From NCBI GenBank assembly GCA_963702555.1, contig CAVPCW010000012.1, positions 1 through 64,000 of the forward strand: 64,000 nucleotides of DNA, read 5' to 3'. The position numbers were made by a program, and so were the translations under genes. The DNA comes from CAMFLJ01 sp963702555. Lineage in GTDB: Bacteria; Actinomycetota; Acidimicrobiia; Acidimicrobiales; Acidimicrobilacustridaceae. Below the pieces are notes generated by a model. That model was not told where the DNA came from. It made no database searches and was given only the letters and a program-made list of their open reading frames with translations. Shown here one piece after another: positions 1 through 9,420 of the stretch; position 1 is the stretch's first letter; every line of letters begins with the position of its first letter.

Positions 1-29
1 TCTGCGCACACACGCCGCCCGGACGCCGA

Positions 30-989
30 ATGGCCACGACCGGCGCCGCTCGCCATCTCGCTGAGCGCCGCCCTGATGGCCCTGGCTGTTGTGCGCACTC
101 CTCGCGGCAGGCCGAGCACGCAGAGGCCAATGCGGGGCCGCCGTATTACACCGACGGCCAGGTTGCCGCAGAACCTTCCGGCCTCGCAGGGATCGCCATC
201 GCCCACGAGACGCTCGACATCGACCTGCGCCACCTGCACCCCAACCCCCGAAAGAAGTACGACGAAACCGCCTCACCGAGGAGATCCGCAACCCGATCGA
301 CGTGTCGGAGTCACGTACAGCATCACCAAATAATCGCGGGCCGGCGCGCGAGGTGGCATTGGTTTTCGCCTCCGGTGCGCCAAATACCGCCGGCTTCTCG
401 GTGATGCTGGACGGCCAGCCCATCGCGGCGCAGCCTGCGATCAGCGTGACCCTGCCGGCCGAGTGGATGCCGCCGGCTACCGCGCCCGGGCTGGATGGTG
501 CGATTTGAACTACTTGGGACCTCCGAACACGCACGATGGCTGGGGTCATTACCCCCGCACGTCCACAGCACTCAGTTATATCCACTTCACGCGTTCACGG
601 TCGCCATCCCCGCCGGTAACAGCACCCTGGCGGTTCAGTCACCGCGCCGAACCGCAACAATACCGTTCGGGCGGCTACACCAATCACCTGAACTCGTACC
701 AGTTCGTCTATGTGTTGGCCCCGGCACAGCACCTGGGATAGCTTCGGCAGGCTTGACGTGACCGTGCGCCTGCCGGCCTGCTGGCTGGCCGCCTCCCGGC
801 CCGGGCTGGGCCGCGCGCCGGCAATGACTGCGCGGGACGTTCGAGTCCTTGCCTGCCGACGCCCTTGCAATCACTGTGGCGCCCTGCGACGCAGCCAGAC
901 CGGTCTCTTTCTGCGCCCCGGCCGGGCTCATCCTGCCGCTCGGCGCACTGGGCATCGTGCTGTACCGCCGAAACCAACGCGCTGGGTAG
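30..989 (+). pseudogene. Broken gene for a secreted, C-terminally membrane-anchored protein (function unknown)
   Basis: No single frame is open across this stretch, but a coherent protein can be pieced together by changing frame at least six times. A hydrophobic N-terminal stretch (about 40-115) is followed by an extracellular-looking region (SGLAGIAIAHETLDIDL near 170-225, REVALVFASGAPNTAGFSV near 350-400, YRSGGYTNHLNSYQFVYVL near 660-720). The end is a single membrane helix, ILPLGALGIVLYRR, and a short basic tail that stops at 987-989. Function is not recognised. The density of frame changes is much higher than in the rest of the window and fits a low-accuracy contig end. Base composition is lower in GC than the DNA after 3.5 kb. 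Confidence 0.4.
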
Positions 990-1041
990 ACTGAAGGCAT
1001 ATCCTACGTGACTGGCTCGACCCCAACTGAGGTCGAGGATC

Positions 1042-1771
1042 ATGGGACTTTCCCGCTCTGATCACGTTTCTGTCCGAACTGGCGCTGAACAACAGCAAGC
1101 CCTCGTTCGAGGCACCGCCCGACCTACGAACGGCTTCGGGGCGAGTGGCTCACGTTCGTCGGCCAGGTCATCGACGGCATCTCCCGGTTCGATCCCAGCA
1201 TGGGCATCGTGTCCCCGAAAGATGCCCTCTTCCGTATCAATCGCGACGTCCGCTTCTCGAAGGACAAGAGTCCCTACAAGACGACGTACGAGGCGGCCAT
1301 CTGCCCGCAGGGCCGCAGCAGCGGGCTGCCGGCCTACTACTTCCAGGTCACCGAAGCGGGCGGCCCTGTTCATCGGGGGCGGGGTCTATATGCCCGGAGA
1401 CCATGATCCTCGGCCGGATCCGGCAATATATCGCCGAGCACCCGAGCGGCTGGCCGCAGTGCTGGCCGATCCGGCCTTCGCGGCCGCCTTCGGGACAATC
1501 GAGCGGGGAGCGGCTCAAGCGGCCGCCCCAGGGCTACGATGAGACGACGCCAGGCATCGAGTTCATCAAGTTGAAGAGTTTCACCGCCGGGGTCGAGCCG
1601 CAGGGCTGGCTGGCGCGGGGGACAGCTCGCGGACGAAATCGTGGCGGCGTTCCGGGCCATATTCCCGTTGATCGGGTGGCTGCGGGAGGCGCTGGCCGGC
1701 GGCAGCGACCTCGGCTATCTGTCCCCACGGAAATCGACCGGCTGGCGGGCCTGGGGCCGCAGCAGCGCTAG
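1042..1771 (+). pseudogene. DUF2461 (TIGR02453-type) protein, frameshifted
   Basis: Pieces in all three forward frames join into a DUF2461 protein of about 230 residues: LITFLSELALNNSKPSFE at the start, then GIVSPKDALFRINRDVRFS and KDKSPYKTTYEAAICP (the clearest block, 1200-1310), then GLPAYYFQVTEAGG, PMILGRIRQYIAEHPE, and a C-terminal LADEIVAAFRAIFPLIGWL. DUF2461 proteins are widespread and of unknown function. At least five frame changes are needed, so as read the gene is broken. It is most likely a normal gene damaged by sequencing error. The start is uncertain; the ATG at 1042 is the nearest candidate. Confidence 0.6.
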
Positions 1772-1772
1772 A

Positions 1773-2270
1773 ACGTCTTCATCTTCAGCCTGTTGACCGC
1801 GTGGTTCTCATTCCGCGTGCTGGCGGTGATTTCACCCTGCCGCACCCCGCGAGAACAGGAAGCTCACGATCAATTCACGGTTGACCCAAAGGTCGAACAG
1901 GCCGATGCCTACCAGCAGCGTGCCGCCGATCAGGTTGATCTGCAGGGAGTTATGGGCGAAGAACCTAGGGAGCGTGCGCTGGTCACCTTGAGCCAGGCAC
2001 ACCAGACGGTCGAGGGACGGTTCTCGTGGGGATATGGCTGTGAAACCCGTCTGCTCGATCCCTCTCTCGGTATTCCTGGGCGCAATCCTTGGCTGTGCCA
2101 GCTTCAGAGCGATGGGCTGGCCGGGTGTCACAACCGCTGTGGTGCTGGGGGTGCTTCCCCGGCGCGCAACTCAACGGCCGCGGCAGCATTGGCAGGCCGC
2201 CGCCTATGCCGTACGTCCTGCGATCGAAGCCTCCATCCGAATCATGACGTAGCGCCCGTGCTCTGACGAG
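1773..2270. pseudogene. Two hydrophobic gene fragments, poorly resolved
   Basis: On the reverse strand, 1990-1832 reads as a membrane-protein C-terminus with the helix INLIGGTLLVGIGLFDLW, which resembles the end of a CcdA-type cytochrome c biogenesis protein. On the forward strand, 2034-2150 reads as a hydrophobic segment (SVFLGAILGCASFRAMGW) that resembles the C-terminus of DUF1275/YoaK membrane proteins. Neither can be extended to a full gene because the frames break on both sides. Identities are tentative. Confidence 0.25.
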
Positions 2271-3460
2271 CATGAGCGCTACTTTCATTTTTAGCGCTTC
2301 CTTGGACAGAGCTACTGGTTACGGGCCAACCTCTGAGCACCACGGGAAGGTAGACCCGGAACTGGCGATGATGCGCAGATTGGCGTCCAGGGTGCTGTTG
2401 GCGTTGTACAGCACCGTCTTCATCAGCCAGCCACACGTCGGAGAGGTCCAGCGCCGTGCTGGTGACCGAAATCAGCGGGCTGAAGGTGATGCGCGCCAGC
2501 CGGCCCTGCGTGATCCCGCTGCTGGCGCCCAGGCGCACCACGGCAGCATCGGTGAGACGGCCACTGGCGTTGATGGTCGCCAGTGTCGGCGTGAGCACCG
2601 TCCAGGCGCCATACGGCCCCAGGAAATCCGGCGCGCCCTGGACGCTCTGCACCTGCAAGTAAGTGGGATTGAAGCGCAGGGCGAACTCCACCCCGTACAC
2701 CGGCTTGTCCGTGGCCCCAGAGACGCTCACGTCTACCGCAAAGGGTGTACCCACGTAGGCCGGCGGCGCTGAGGGAAAGTTGAGGCTGACGATCACGCCG
2801 GCCTGGGGCGCGCCCCGGCTGGCGCGCGCGACGGCACTGGGGCGAGGTCACCAGCAGTCCAGTTCCCTCGACGGCGTCAGCGTAATAGGGCGCGGACTTG
2901 ATGATCTCGACCTGGTTCGAGTTCAACCGCCACAGGATGCACTGGTAGTCCGATCCCGCCGCCGAGCCGGAGCCGTTGAGCGAGGCCACCGCGACCGGCG
3001 GCGCCCAGGGGGCCCAATAGTTGACTCGGGCCTGTTGGGGTCGTACTGGCCCACCCGCAAAAAGATGCGGATGGCGGCATTGTTCCAATTCGCCGGCGTC
3101 TCGCCGATCGAGTACGATGCCACGGTCGTGCTGCCATCGCGCTGGTTGGCGTACCAGGTGTTGTCGTCGTGCCAGTAGGGTCCCGCGGTAACGTTGCCTG
3201 CGCTCGTCCACCTCGACTAAGTCAATCCGCTCGACGCGCAGATCGGTGCGGCCGATGTCGCTCATACCGCCTTCGTACTCGCCGCCCTGCACGTTGTAGG
3301 AATAGAGCGCCCAGTTATGCAGGCTGACGCCCAGGCCCTCGACCGACTTGACGCCGCCCGCTTCGCTGTAGTTCAGGCCGAGTGCGTAATGGTATTTGGC
3401 CCACCAGACGTCCACCTCGTAGGCACTCGAGGGCCTGCCCGCGACCCGCACGCCTCGGCG
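2242..3460 (-). pseudogene. Secreted cohesin-domain protein, frameshifted, Chloroflexota-like
   Basis: Reading backwards from about 3460, the pieces give an aromatic-rich N-terminal region (WWAKYHYALGLNY, SLHNWALYSYNVQGGEYEG, NNAAIRIFLRVGQYD, DYQCILWRLNSNQVEIIKS). A cohesin-type beta domain follows (PFAVDVSVSGATDKPVYGVE, FALRFNPTYLQVQSV, INASGRLTDAAVVRLGASS, RITFSPLISVTST). The end is a linker and VYLPVVLRGW. Cohesin domains bind partner modules or surfaces outside the cell. A final YLPxVLR block is common in secreted Anaerolineae/Ardenticatenia proteins, so the source is probably Chloroflexota. At least four frame changes are needed, two of them compensating around 2356 and 2420. Confidence 0.55.
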
Positions 3461-3490
3461 GCGGGATGGCGGGCAGGTCCACGCTCGGAG

Positions 3491-4125
3491 TCAGACGATG
3501 CGGGTGTAGCGGGCGACGTGCCCGCTGCCCTCGACCCACAGCCCGGCCGACTTCGCCAGACGGTCGAGGTAGCCGGAGTCACTGTTCGTCGCCGTGTGGC
3601 TGGCGTCCATGGCTCGGCCAGGCCCGGCACCACCCCGATGAAGGTGATGCTCGCCCATCTGGCCGAAGACGTTCGACCAGACCGACACGGGATTGCCGGT
3701 GACGCTCTCGACGTGCTGGGCGATGTCGACGGACCAGGCGAGGGCGTCGCCGATGCGGTCGACGATGGCGCTCGCCTCGGTCACCTGGGCCACGGAGCCG
3801 AGCGCCGGAGGCTCGGAGGGCTAGCCGTAGACGAGGCTCCCGCAGAGCATCCTCGGCCGGGCGCTGAGAACCAGGTCGGCGGCGGCCTCGAGGAGGTCGA
3901 GGTAGCTGTCCTGGCCGGCGAGGCTCATGGCGGCCTCGGCGAGGGCGCCTGGCACTCGACCATGGTGTTCCACACCACGGTGCCGATCGGCTGGCCGAAG
4001 TCGGTGATCCAGGCCGAGACGTCGAGCGGCCCGGTTGGCGTTGACCTTCGCCGTTATCTGCTGCACCCAGGGGGACCTGTCTTCGGGCTTCCATGGAGGT
4101 TCAGCCCACACGAGAAGAGGAACAT
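3491..4125 (-). pseudogene. Conserved hypothetical protein (about 210 aa), frameshifted
   Basis: An ATG at 4123-4125 sits 8 bases after AAGGAGAA, a good ribosome site. Joined pieces read EPPWKPEDRSPWVQQITAKV, then VSAWITDFGQPIGTVVWNTM, LAGQDSYLDLLEAAADLV, IVDRIGDALAWSVDIAQHVE, SVTGNPVSVWSNVFGQMGE, and the end GLWVEGSGHVARYTRIV before a TGA at 3491-3493. This is the style of paired alpha/beta-barrel-like hypothetical proteins of Acidimicrobiia, but I cannot name the family. About four frame changes are needed. GC is as high as in the rest of the window, so the change of source lies just downstream, near 3440-3490. Confidence 0.5.
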
Positions 4126-4287
4126 CGGACGTTCTCCTTTTTGTTCTACATCCACGGAGAGGGACCTACGAAGAGCGGCCCGCCGCTCACGTGGACACAC
4201 GTGACGTGCGTCACGCGCTGCACAAGGTAGCCCGGGGACGAGAAGGTTGCCCGGGAAACCGTCGCGGGCCGGACGTGGGCGCCGTGC

Positions 4288-4842
4288 CTACATGCGGGCC
4301 TTGGCCGTGACCTTCCGCACCAGCGGCTCGAAGTGCTCGAGCGGCAGGGTGTCGTAGGCGGGGTCGAAGGCCTTCTGGTCCCACTCGTCGGCGAAGCGCT
4401 CGGCGAGCACCCACTCGTCGGCGCTGAGCTCGTCGCGGTGGGTCTCGCGGGCATCGGGGTTCCCGCCGAAGTGGGCGTAGTAGTGCCGGCCCTGGAAGTC
4501 CTGGTGCACCCGGATCATCTCGTAGACCTCGGGGCGCACGTAGGGCTTGATCATCTCGGCGGCGATCGCCGGGTGGTTGGGCACGCTGATGGCCTTGCCG
4601 ACGTCATGGAGCAGGGCGGCGAACACGACCTCGTCGTCGGCCCCGGCCCGCTCGGCCATGGTGGCGGTCTGCAGGCAGTGCGTGAGCTGGTCGGTGGCGA
4701 AGCCGTCGGTGATGTCGGCGAGCGAGCGCAGCAGGTCGAGCATCCGGTCGGCGACCCGACTCTGGTTGGCCGACGTCTGGGCGCCGATCTCCATCCAGTC
4801 GTCGAGGGTCGACTCGTCCATGCGGGTGAAGGTCGCGGGCAT
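4288..4842 (-). CDS. HD-domain protein, possibly of the MIOX/PhnZ-like oxygenase type
   Basis: A 184-residue protein made almost entirely of one HD domain. Likely metal ligands are visible: H55 (THCLQTA), H79-D80 (LLHDVGK), H90 (PNHPAIAA) and H113 (VHQDFQG). The spacing and the extra conserved YEMIRVHQDFQGRHYYAHFG-like end resemble the small HD proteins that include the mixed-valent diiron oxygenases PhnZ/TmpB and myo-inositol oxygenase, as well as plain phosphohydrolases. No phosphonate or inositol gene is nearby, so the substrate cannot be inferred. Complete and unbroken, with an ATG start. Confidence 0.7.
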   Translation of the reverse strand: MPATFTRMDESTLDDWMEIGAQTSANQSRVADRMLDLLRSLADITDGFATDQLTHCLQTATMAERAGADDEVVFAALLHDVGKAISVPNHPAIAAEMIKPYVRPEVYEMIRVHQDFQGRHYYAHFGGNPDARETHRDELSADEWVLAERFADEWDQKAFDPAYDTLPLEHFEPLVRKVTAKARM

Positions 4843-4888
4843 GACCCAAGTCTGCCCGCGTGCCGCCCGTCACGCACCGCTCCCCTCG

Positions 4889-4994
4889 AAAGGTGGCTCA
4901 CCAGATCCAGCCCGCCGAAGCAGGTGAGCCACCTTTCTGGGGTCGAAGGTGGCTCACCAGATCCAGCCCGCCGAAGCTGGTGAGCCAGCTTTGG
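4889..4994. repeat. Two tandem hairpin repeats with GGTGGCTCACC arms
   Basis: Two near-identical units follow one another. Unit 1 (4889-4936) and unit 2 (4943-4994) share the same 20-base spacer AGATCCAGCCCGCCGAAGCN. Each unit is itself an inverted repeat: AAGGTGGCTCACC on the left, GGTGAGCCACCTTT (or GGTGAGCCAGCTTT in unit 2) on the right. They lie between the start of the HD gene and the end of the CopD gene. Related TGGCTC/GAGCCA hairpins occur at 34.1-34.3 kb and 48.7 kb. Confidence 0.85.
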
Positions 4995-5005
4995 GAAGGG
5001 GAGGG

Positions 5006-5416
5006 TCAGGTGGCGCCGGCGAGCTGGAGGCCGAGGAACACCGCGGCAAGGCCGCCGATCAGCGAAGCGGCGCCACCGACGGCGAGCACGACCTTGGACC
5101 GGGCCCCGGCATGGAAGGCGGCGCCGATGCCCGAGGCCGCCACCAACAGGAGCTTGAGGCCCAGCGTGGCCTGCCACGCGGTGGTCTTGTCGCCGACCTC
5201 CACCGCCAGCAGGTTCCAGATGCCGGTGACCACCAGCACCCCGAACGCCGACCAGGCCAGGAGGTTGAACCGGCGGGCGGCCAGGCGGGGGCCGTCGGGG
5301 CTGATCGAGCGCAGGGTGGGCACCAGGCCGGCCAGGGTGAGCTGGCCGCCCACCCAGACCGTGGCCCCCAGGACGTGGAGGAAGAGGCGGATGGTGGTCC
5401 ACGAGACGCTCAGCAC
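5006..5416 (-). CDS. CopD-like integral membrane protein
   Basis: About 136 residues with four predicted membrane helices: TIRLFLHVLGATVWVGGQLT, a second beginning FNLLAWSAFGVLVVTGIW, LGLKLLLVAASGIGAAFHAG, and VVLAVGGAASLIGGLAAVF. The first helix carries the HVLGATVWVGG motif typical of the copper-resistance D (CopD) superfamily, with a histidine that in the family is near the haem/copper site. The start is uncertain: the frame is open upstream into ispH, and I chose the GTG at 5414-5416, just before the first helix. It lies 52 bases after ispH and could be co-transcribed with it. Confidence 0.65.
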   Translation of the reverse strand: MLSVSWTTIRLFLHVLGATVWVGGQLTLAGLVPTLRSISPDGPRLAARRFNLLAWSAFGVLVVTGIWNLLAVEVGDKTTAWQATLGLKLLLVAASGIGAAFHAGARSKVVLAVGGAASLIGGLAAVFLGLQLAGAT

Positions 5417-5468
5417 CAGCAGGACGCTAGTGGTCGACGGGCTGCGGCCTCCGGGGACGGCCGGTCGC

Positions 5469-6554
5469 TCAAGCCAGGCTGGCGAGCACGTCGCTGGCGT
5501 GCAGGGCCCGGTCGTCGGCCGGCGGGCGGGCATCGACCGGGCCGCCGAGCAGGAACGTGGCGGCGGCGTCGACCGCGGTGATGAGGTCACGCAGGTTGCG
5601 GGGCGGCGGGAAGTACTCGTCCTCCTCGGTGACCTGCACCACCTCGACCCCGTTGCGAGGGGCGATGCGGGCGATGACGGCCTCGACCAGCTCCTCGGGG
5701 GCCGACGCACCCGCGGTGACGCCGACGGTGCCGCTGAGGTCGTCGGGGAGCTCGTCGGCGCCGTTGACCCGGTACACCCGCTGGCAGCCGGCCTGGCGGG
5801 CGAGGCTCTCGAGGGCCCGGGTGTTGGACGAGTTGGCCGATCCGATCACGACCATGGCGTCGCAGCGCGGTGCGATCTCCATGAGCGCCGACTGGCGGTT
5901 GGTGGTGGCGAAGCAGAGGTCGGAGCGGCCGGGCGCCCACATCTCGGGGAAGCGCCCGCGGGTGGCCTCGAGCACGTCGGCCCAGTCGCGGTGGCTCAGG
6001 GTGGTCTGGGCCAGCAGCGCCACCGGCTCGTCGAACTCGGGGAGCTGCCCGACCTCGGCCACCGACTCGACCCGGTGGATGGCGTCGGGGGCGACGGCCA
6101 TGGTGCCCACGGCCTCCTCGTGGCCCTCGTGGCCCACGTAGACGATGCGGTAGCCCTTGCCGGCGCGCACCTTGACCTCGTGGTGGACCTTGGTGACCAG
6201 GGGGCACACGGCGTCGACCACGTAGCCGCCGTTGGCCTGGGCCGCGGCGACGACCTCGGGGGCCGAGCCGTGGGCCGAGAGCATGACCGGGCGGCCCGGC
6301 GGCACCTCGTCGATCTCGTCGACGAAGATCACGCCGAGGTCCTGGAAGCGCTGCACCACCCGCTGGTTGTGCACGATCTCGTGGTAGCAGTAGACGGGCG
6401 GCTCGAAGGCCCGCACCATCCAGGCCAGGGCCTTGATGGCCATCTCCACGCCGGCGCAGAAGCCCCGGGGGGCGGCCAGCAGCACCTTGTCGACAGCACT
6501 GCCGTCGGGGCCTCCGGGCTGAGTGGTCGCACGGGCGGGGCCGATCTCGGTCAT
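5469..6554 (-). CDS. ispH: 4-hydroxy-3-methylbut-2-enyl diphosphate reductase
   Basis: This is the last enzyme of the non-mevalonate (MEP) isoprenoid pathway, reducing HMBPP to IPP and DMAPP with a 4Fe-4S cluster. The 361-residue protein has the three cluster cysteines: PRGFCAGVEMA (C33), VDAVCPLVTKVH, and DLCFATTNRQ. The substrate-binding histidines are seen in YHEIVHNQRV and SAHGSAPE, and the SANSSNT motif is present. The start is the ATG at 6552-6554. A short N-terminal extension rich in T, P and G precedes the family core. It diverges from the radical-SAM gene at 6590. Confidence 0.95.
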   Translation of the reverse strand: MTEIGPARATTQPGGPDGSAVDKVLLAAPRGFCAGVEMAIKALAWMVRAFEPPVYCYHEIVHNQRVVQRFQDLGVIFVDEIDEVPPGRPVMLSAHGSAPEVVAAAQANGGYVVDAVCPLVTKVHHEVKVRAGKGYRIVYVGHEGHEEAVGTMAVAPDAIHRVESVAEVGQLPEFDEPVALLAQTTLSHRDWADVLEATRGRFPEMWAPGRSDLCFATTNRQSALMEIAPRCDAMVVIGSANSSNTRALESLARQAGCQRVYRVNGADELPDDLSGTVGVTAGASAPEELVEAVIARIAPRNGVEVVQVTEEDEYFPPPRNLRDLITAVDAAATFLLGGPVDARPPADDRALHASDVLASLA

Positions 6555-6589
6555 CGGTTCCCAACCTACCGGCGGTAGCCTGGTGGGCC

Positions 6590-7998
6590 ATGTCTGCACC
6601 CCGCGTCGTCGCTGTCGCGCCCGGGTCACCGGCCGACGCGTCGGCCTGCTGCCGGGCGACGAGATCCTCGCCCTCAACGGCGAGGTCCCGCGCGACGTCA
6701 TCGCGTACCGCCTGCTCACCGACGAGGCCGAGGTCGTGCTCGACGTCTCCCGCGGGGGGCTCGAGCTGCAGCTCGAGGTCGACAAGGCGGCGGGGGAGCC
6801 CCTGGGCGCCGAGGTCAGCTCCGCGCTGTTCGACCAGGTCCGCACCTGCGACAACCACTGCGAGTTCTGCTTCATCTACCAGCTGCCGCCGGGCATGCGG
6901 AAGAGCCTGTACCTGAAGGACGACGACTACCGGCTGTCGTTCCTCTACGGGAACTTCACCACCCTCACCCGCTTCACCGAGGCCGACCTCGAGCGGGTGG
7001 TCACCGAGCGCATCTCGCCGCTGCACGTCTGGATCCACGCCACCGACCCCGAGGTGCGCTCCGACCTGCTGCGCAACCGTCGCGGGGCCACGAGCCTGCG
7101 GTGGCTGCGGGCCCTGCTCGACCACGGCATCGAGGTCCACGGCCAGATCGTCGTGTGCCCGGGCCGCAACGACGGCGCCGTGCTCGACGACACCCTCGCC
7201 GGGGTGCTCGACCGCTTCCCCGAGCTGGCCAGCCTCTGCGTCGTGCCCCTCGGGATCAGCCGCTACAACACCGAAGAGGCGATGCGCCCCCACACGGTCG
7301 AGGAGGCCGCCGCCGTGGTCGGCTGCCGTCCACGACTGGCAGGACGTCTTCCTCGCGACCCTCGGCCATCGCCTCGTGTTCGCCGCCGACGAGTACTACC
7401 TGCTCGCCCACGAGCCCTTCCCGGCTCCGGAGGCCTACGAGGGCTTCCCGATGCACGAGGACGGCGTGGGCATGGCCCGCACCTTCGAGCTCGAGTTCAC
7501 CGGGCGGTCGCCCAGCCCACGGGCGTGGCCACCGGCTTCTTCGCCTGGGTCGACGGCGCCCCGCCCGAGGGCTACCGGGCGCCTCGCACCGCCGACAGCA
7601 CCACCTCGGGCAGCGGATGTGCTCCTTCGTCCGGGCCCGACGGCTCCACCGCCGTGTCGTTGGGCGCGGCGCAACGCGCCCGTCGGCATCCTCACCGGGG
7701 CCTACGGCGCCGCGGTGCTCGGCCCGCTCGTCGCCGGCCTCGGCCGCGACGACGTCCGGGTGATCCCCGTCGAGAACCAGTTCTTCGGGGGGAACACCGG
7801 CGTCGCCGGCCTCCTCGTCGGCCCCGACCTCACCCGGGTCCTGGCCGACGAGCCCCCCGGCCACCGCTACCTGCTGCCCGACGTCTGCCTGTCGCAGGGT
7901 CGGTTCCTCGACGGCACCACGCCCGAGGAACTGCCCCGACCGGTCGAGGTCGTGGCCACCGACGGCATCGCCCTCGGGCTGCCCTGGAGGACCGATGA
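6590..7998 (+). CDS. PDZ/radical-SAM-like DUF512 protein, frameshifted
   Basis: Pieces make a protein of about 465 residues: a short PDZ-like N-terminus (VVAVAPGSPAD, GLLPGDEILALNGEVPRDV), then a CxxxCxFCF iron-sulfur motif (CDNHCEFCFIYQLPPGMRKS), LKDDDYRLSFLYGNFTTLT, SPLHVWIHATDPEVRSDLL, VPLGISRYNTEEAMRP, and the DUF512 C-terminal part (ILTGAYGAAVLGPLVAGLG, VENQFFGGNTGVAGLLVGPD). The exact function of the family is unknown. Breaks lie near 6635 (one C missing), 7325 (one G extra), 7503, 7600-7680 and just before the stop. The 3' end overlaps the der start as ATGA. In Clostridia-type genomes DUF512 also sits beside der. Confidence 0.75.
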
Positions 7999-9342
7999 CC
8001 ACCCCCGACACCAACGCGTCGACCGACACCCCCGAGGTGCCCGACCTCCCGGTCGTGGCCGTCGTGGGGCGTCCCAACGTCGGCAAGTCCACCCTCTTCA
8101 ACCGCATCGTCGGTCGCCGTGAGGCGATCGTGCAGGAGAAGCCCGGCGTCACCCGCGACCGCAAGGAGGTCCCGGCCGAGTGGCAGGGCCGCGAGTTCCG
8201 GCTCGTCGACACCGGCGGCTGGATGCCCGGCGGCGACGCCCTCGACGCCAAGGTGTCGGCCCAGAGCGAGCAGGCGATCCTCGAGGCCGACGTCGTCCTC
8301 TTCGTCGTCGACGTCACCGTCGGCATCACCGAGGAGGACAGCCGCGTCGCCAACCTGCTGCGCCGCAACGGCCGACCGGTCCTGCTCGTCGCCAACAAGG
8401 TCGACGACACCAACCGCGACGCGGCGACCTGGGAGTTCGTGCGCCTCGGCCTCGGCGACCCCTACCCGGTCAGCGCGCTGCACGGCCGCGGCACCGGCGA
8501 CATGCTCGACGACCTCGTGGCCCTCCTGCCCGAGCTCCCCGAGGTCGAGGCCGAGCCCGAGGCCGACCCCGAGAAGATCTTCTCGGTCTCCATCGTGGGC
8601 CGGCCGAACGTCGGGCAAGTCCACGCTGTTCAACCGCCTCATCGGCGACGACCGCTCCGTCGTGCACGACATGCCCGGCACCACCCGCGACGCCATCGAC
8701 ACCATCGTCGAGACTCCCGACGGCCCGGTGCGCTTCATCGACACCGCCGGCATGCGCCGCCGGTCCAAGATCGACGACGGCACCGAGTACTACTCGATGG
8801 TGCGGGCCCTGCAGGCCATCGACACCGCCGACGTGGCCCTGCTCGTCATCGACGCCACCGTGGGCGTCACCGCCCAGGACCAGCGCCTGGCCGAGCGGGT
8901 CGACGCCGCCGGCTGCCCCATCGTGGTGCTGATCAACAAGTGGGAGCTGCTCGACACCGAGCAGCGCGAAGAGGTGCAGTACCAGATCAGCCGGATGCTC
9001 CACTTCATCGGCGACTCGCCTGTGCTGCAGGTCAGCGCCCTCACCGGCAAGGGCGTCCATCGCCTGCTGCCGGCCCTCGCCGGCACGATCGACGACTACC
9101 ACCGCCGGGTGCCCACCCGGAAGGTCAACCAGGTGCTGCGGGCCGCCCAGGCCGCCCAGCCGGCACCCCACGGCGGCCGGGTGCTCTACGCCACCCAGGG
9201 CGCGGTCGACCCGCCCACGTTCACCCTCTTCGCCAACAAGGAGATCCCGCAGTCGTACCTGCGGTACCTCGAGCGGTCGCTGCGCGAGGCCTTCGACATG
9301 GGCGCCACGCCCATCAAGATGCGGGTCCGCAAGCGCGACTGA
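7995..9342 (+). CDS. der: Ribosome biogenesis GTPase Der (EngA), one frameshift
   Basis: Der has two GTPase domains and a KH-like C-terminus and is needed for 50S subunit assembly. Both P-loops are seen: GRPNVGKSTLFNRIVGRR (first domain) and GKSTLFNRLIGDDRS (second). The other G motifs follow, DTGGW and NKVD in the first, DTAGMRRRSKI and INKW in the second. The C-terminus FANKEIPQSYLRYLERSLR is typical. As read, the frame breaks at the second P-loop: GTCGGGCAAGTCC near 8613 has one G more than the matching GTCGGCAAGTCC near 8091. Removing it restores about 448 residues. A sequencing error is more likely than a real break in a near-essential gene. Confidence 0.92.
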
Positions 9343-9345
9343 CCC

Positions 9346-9364
9346 CTCCGTCCCTGCGACGGAG
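9346..9364 (+). terminator. Short hairpin after der
   Basis: CTCCGTC and GACGGAG form a 7-bp stem with a 5-base loop four bases after the der stop. There is no T run, as usual in this GC range. A weak terminator candidate. Confidence 0.35.
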
Positions 9365-9420
9365 AGATCGAGCCCGCAACTTCTCAGGGAGTTCCGAGGA
9401 GGCGGGGGTACAGTCCGCGG

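Noticed and set aside
8600..8625. Programmed frameshift in der
   Set aside because: No slippery heptamer or downstream structure is seen, and many other genes have the same kind of one-base insertion.
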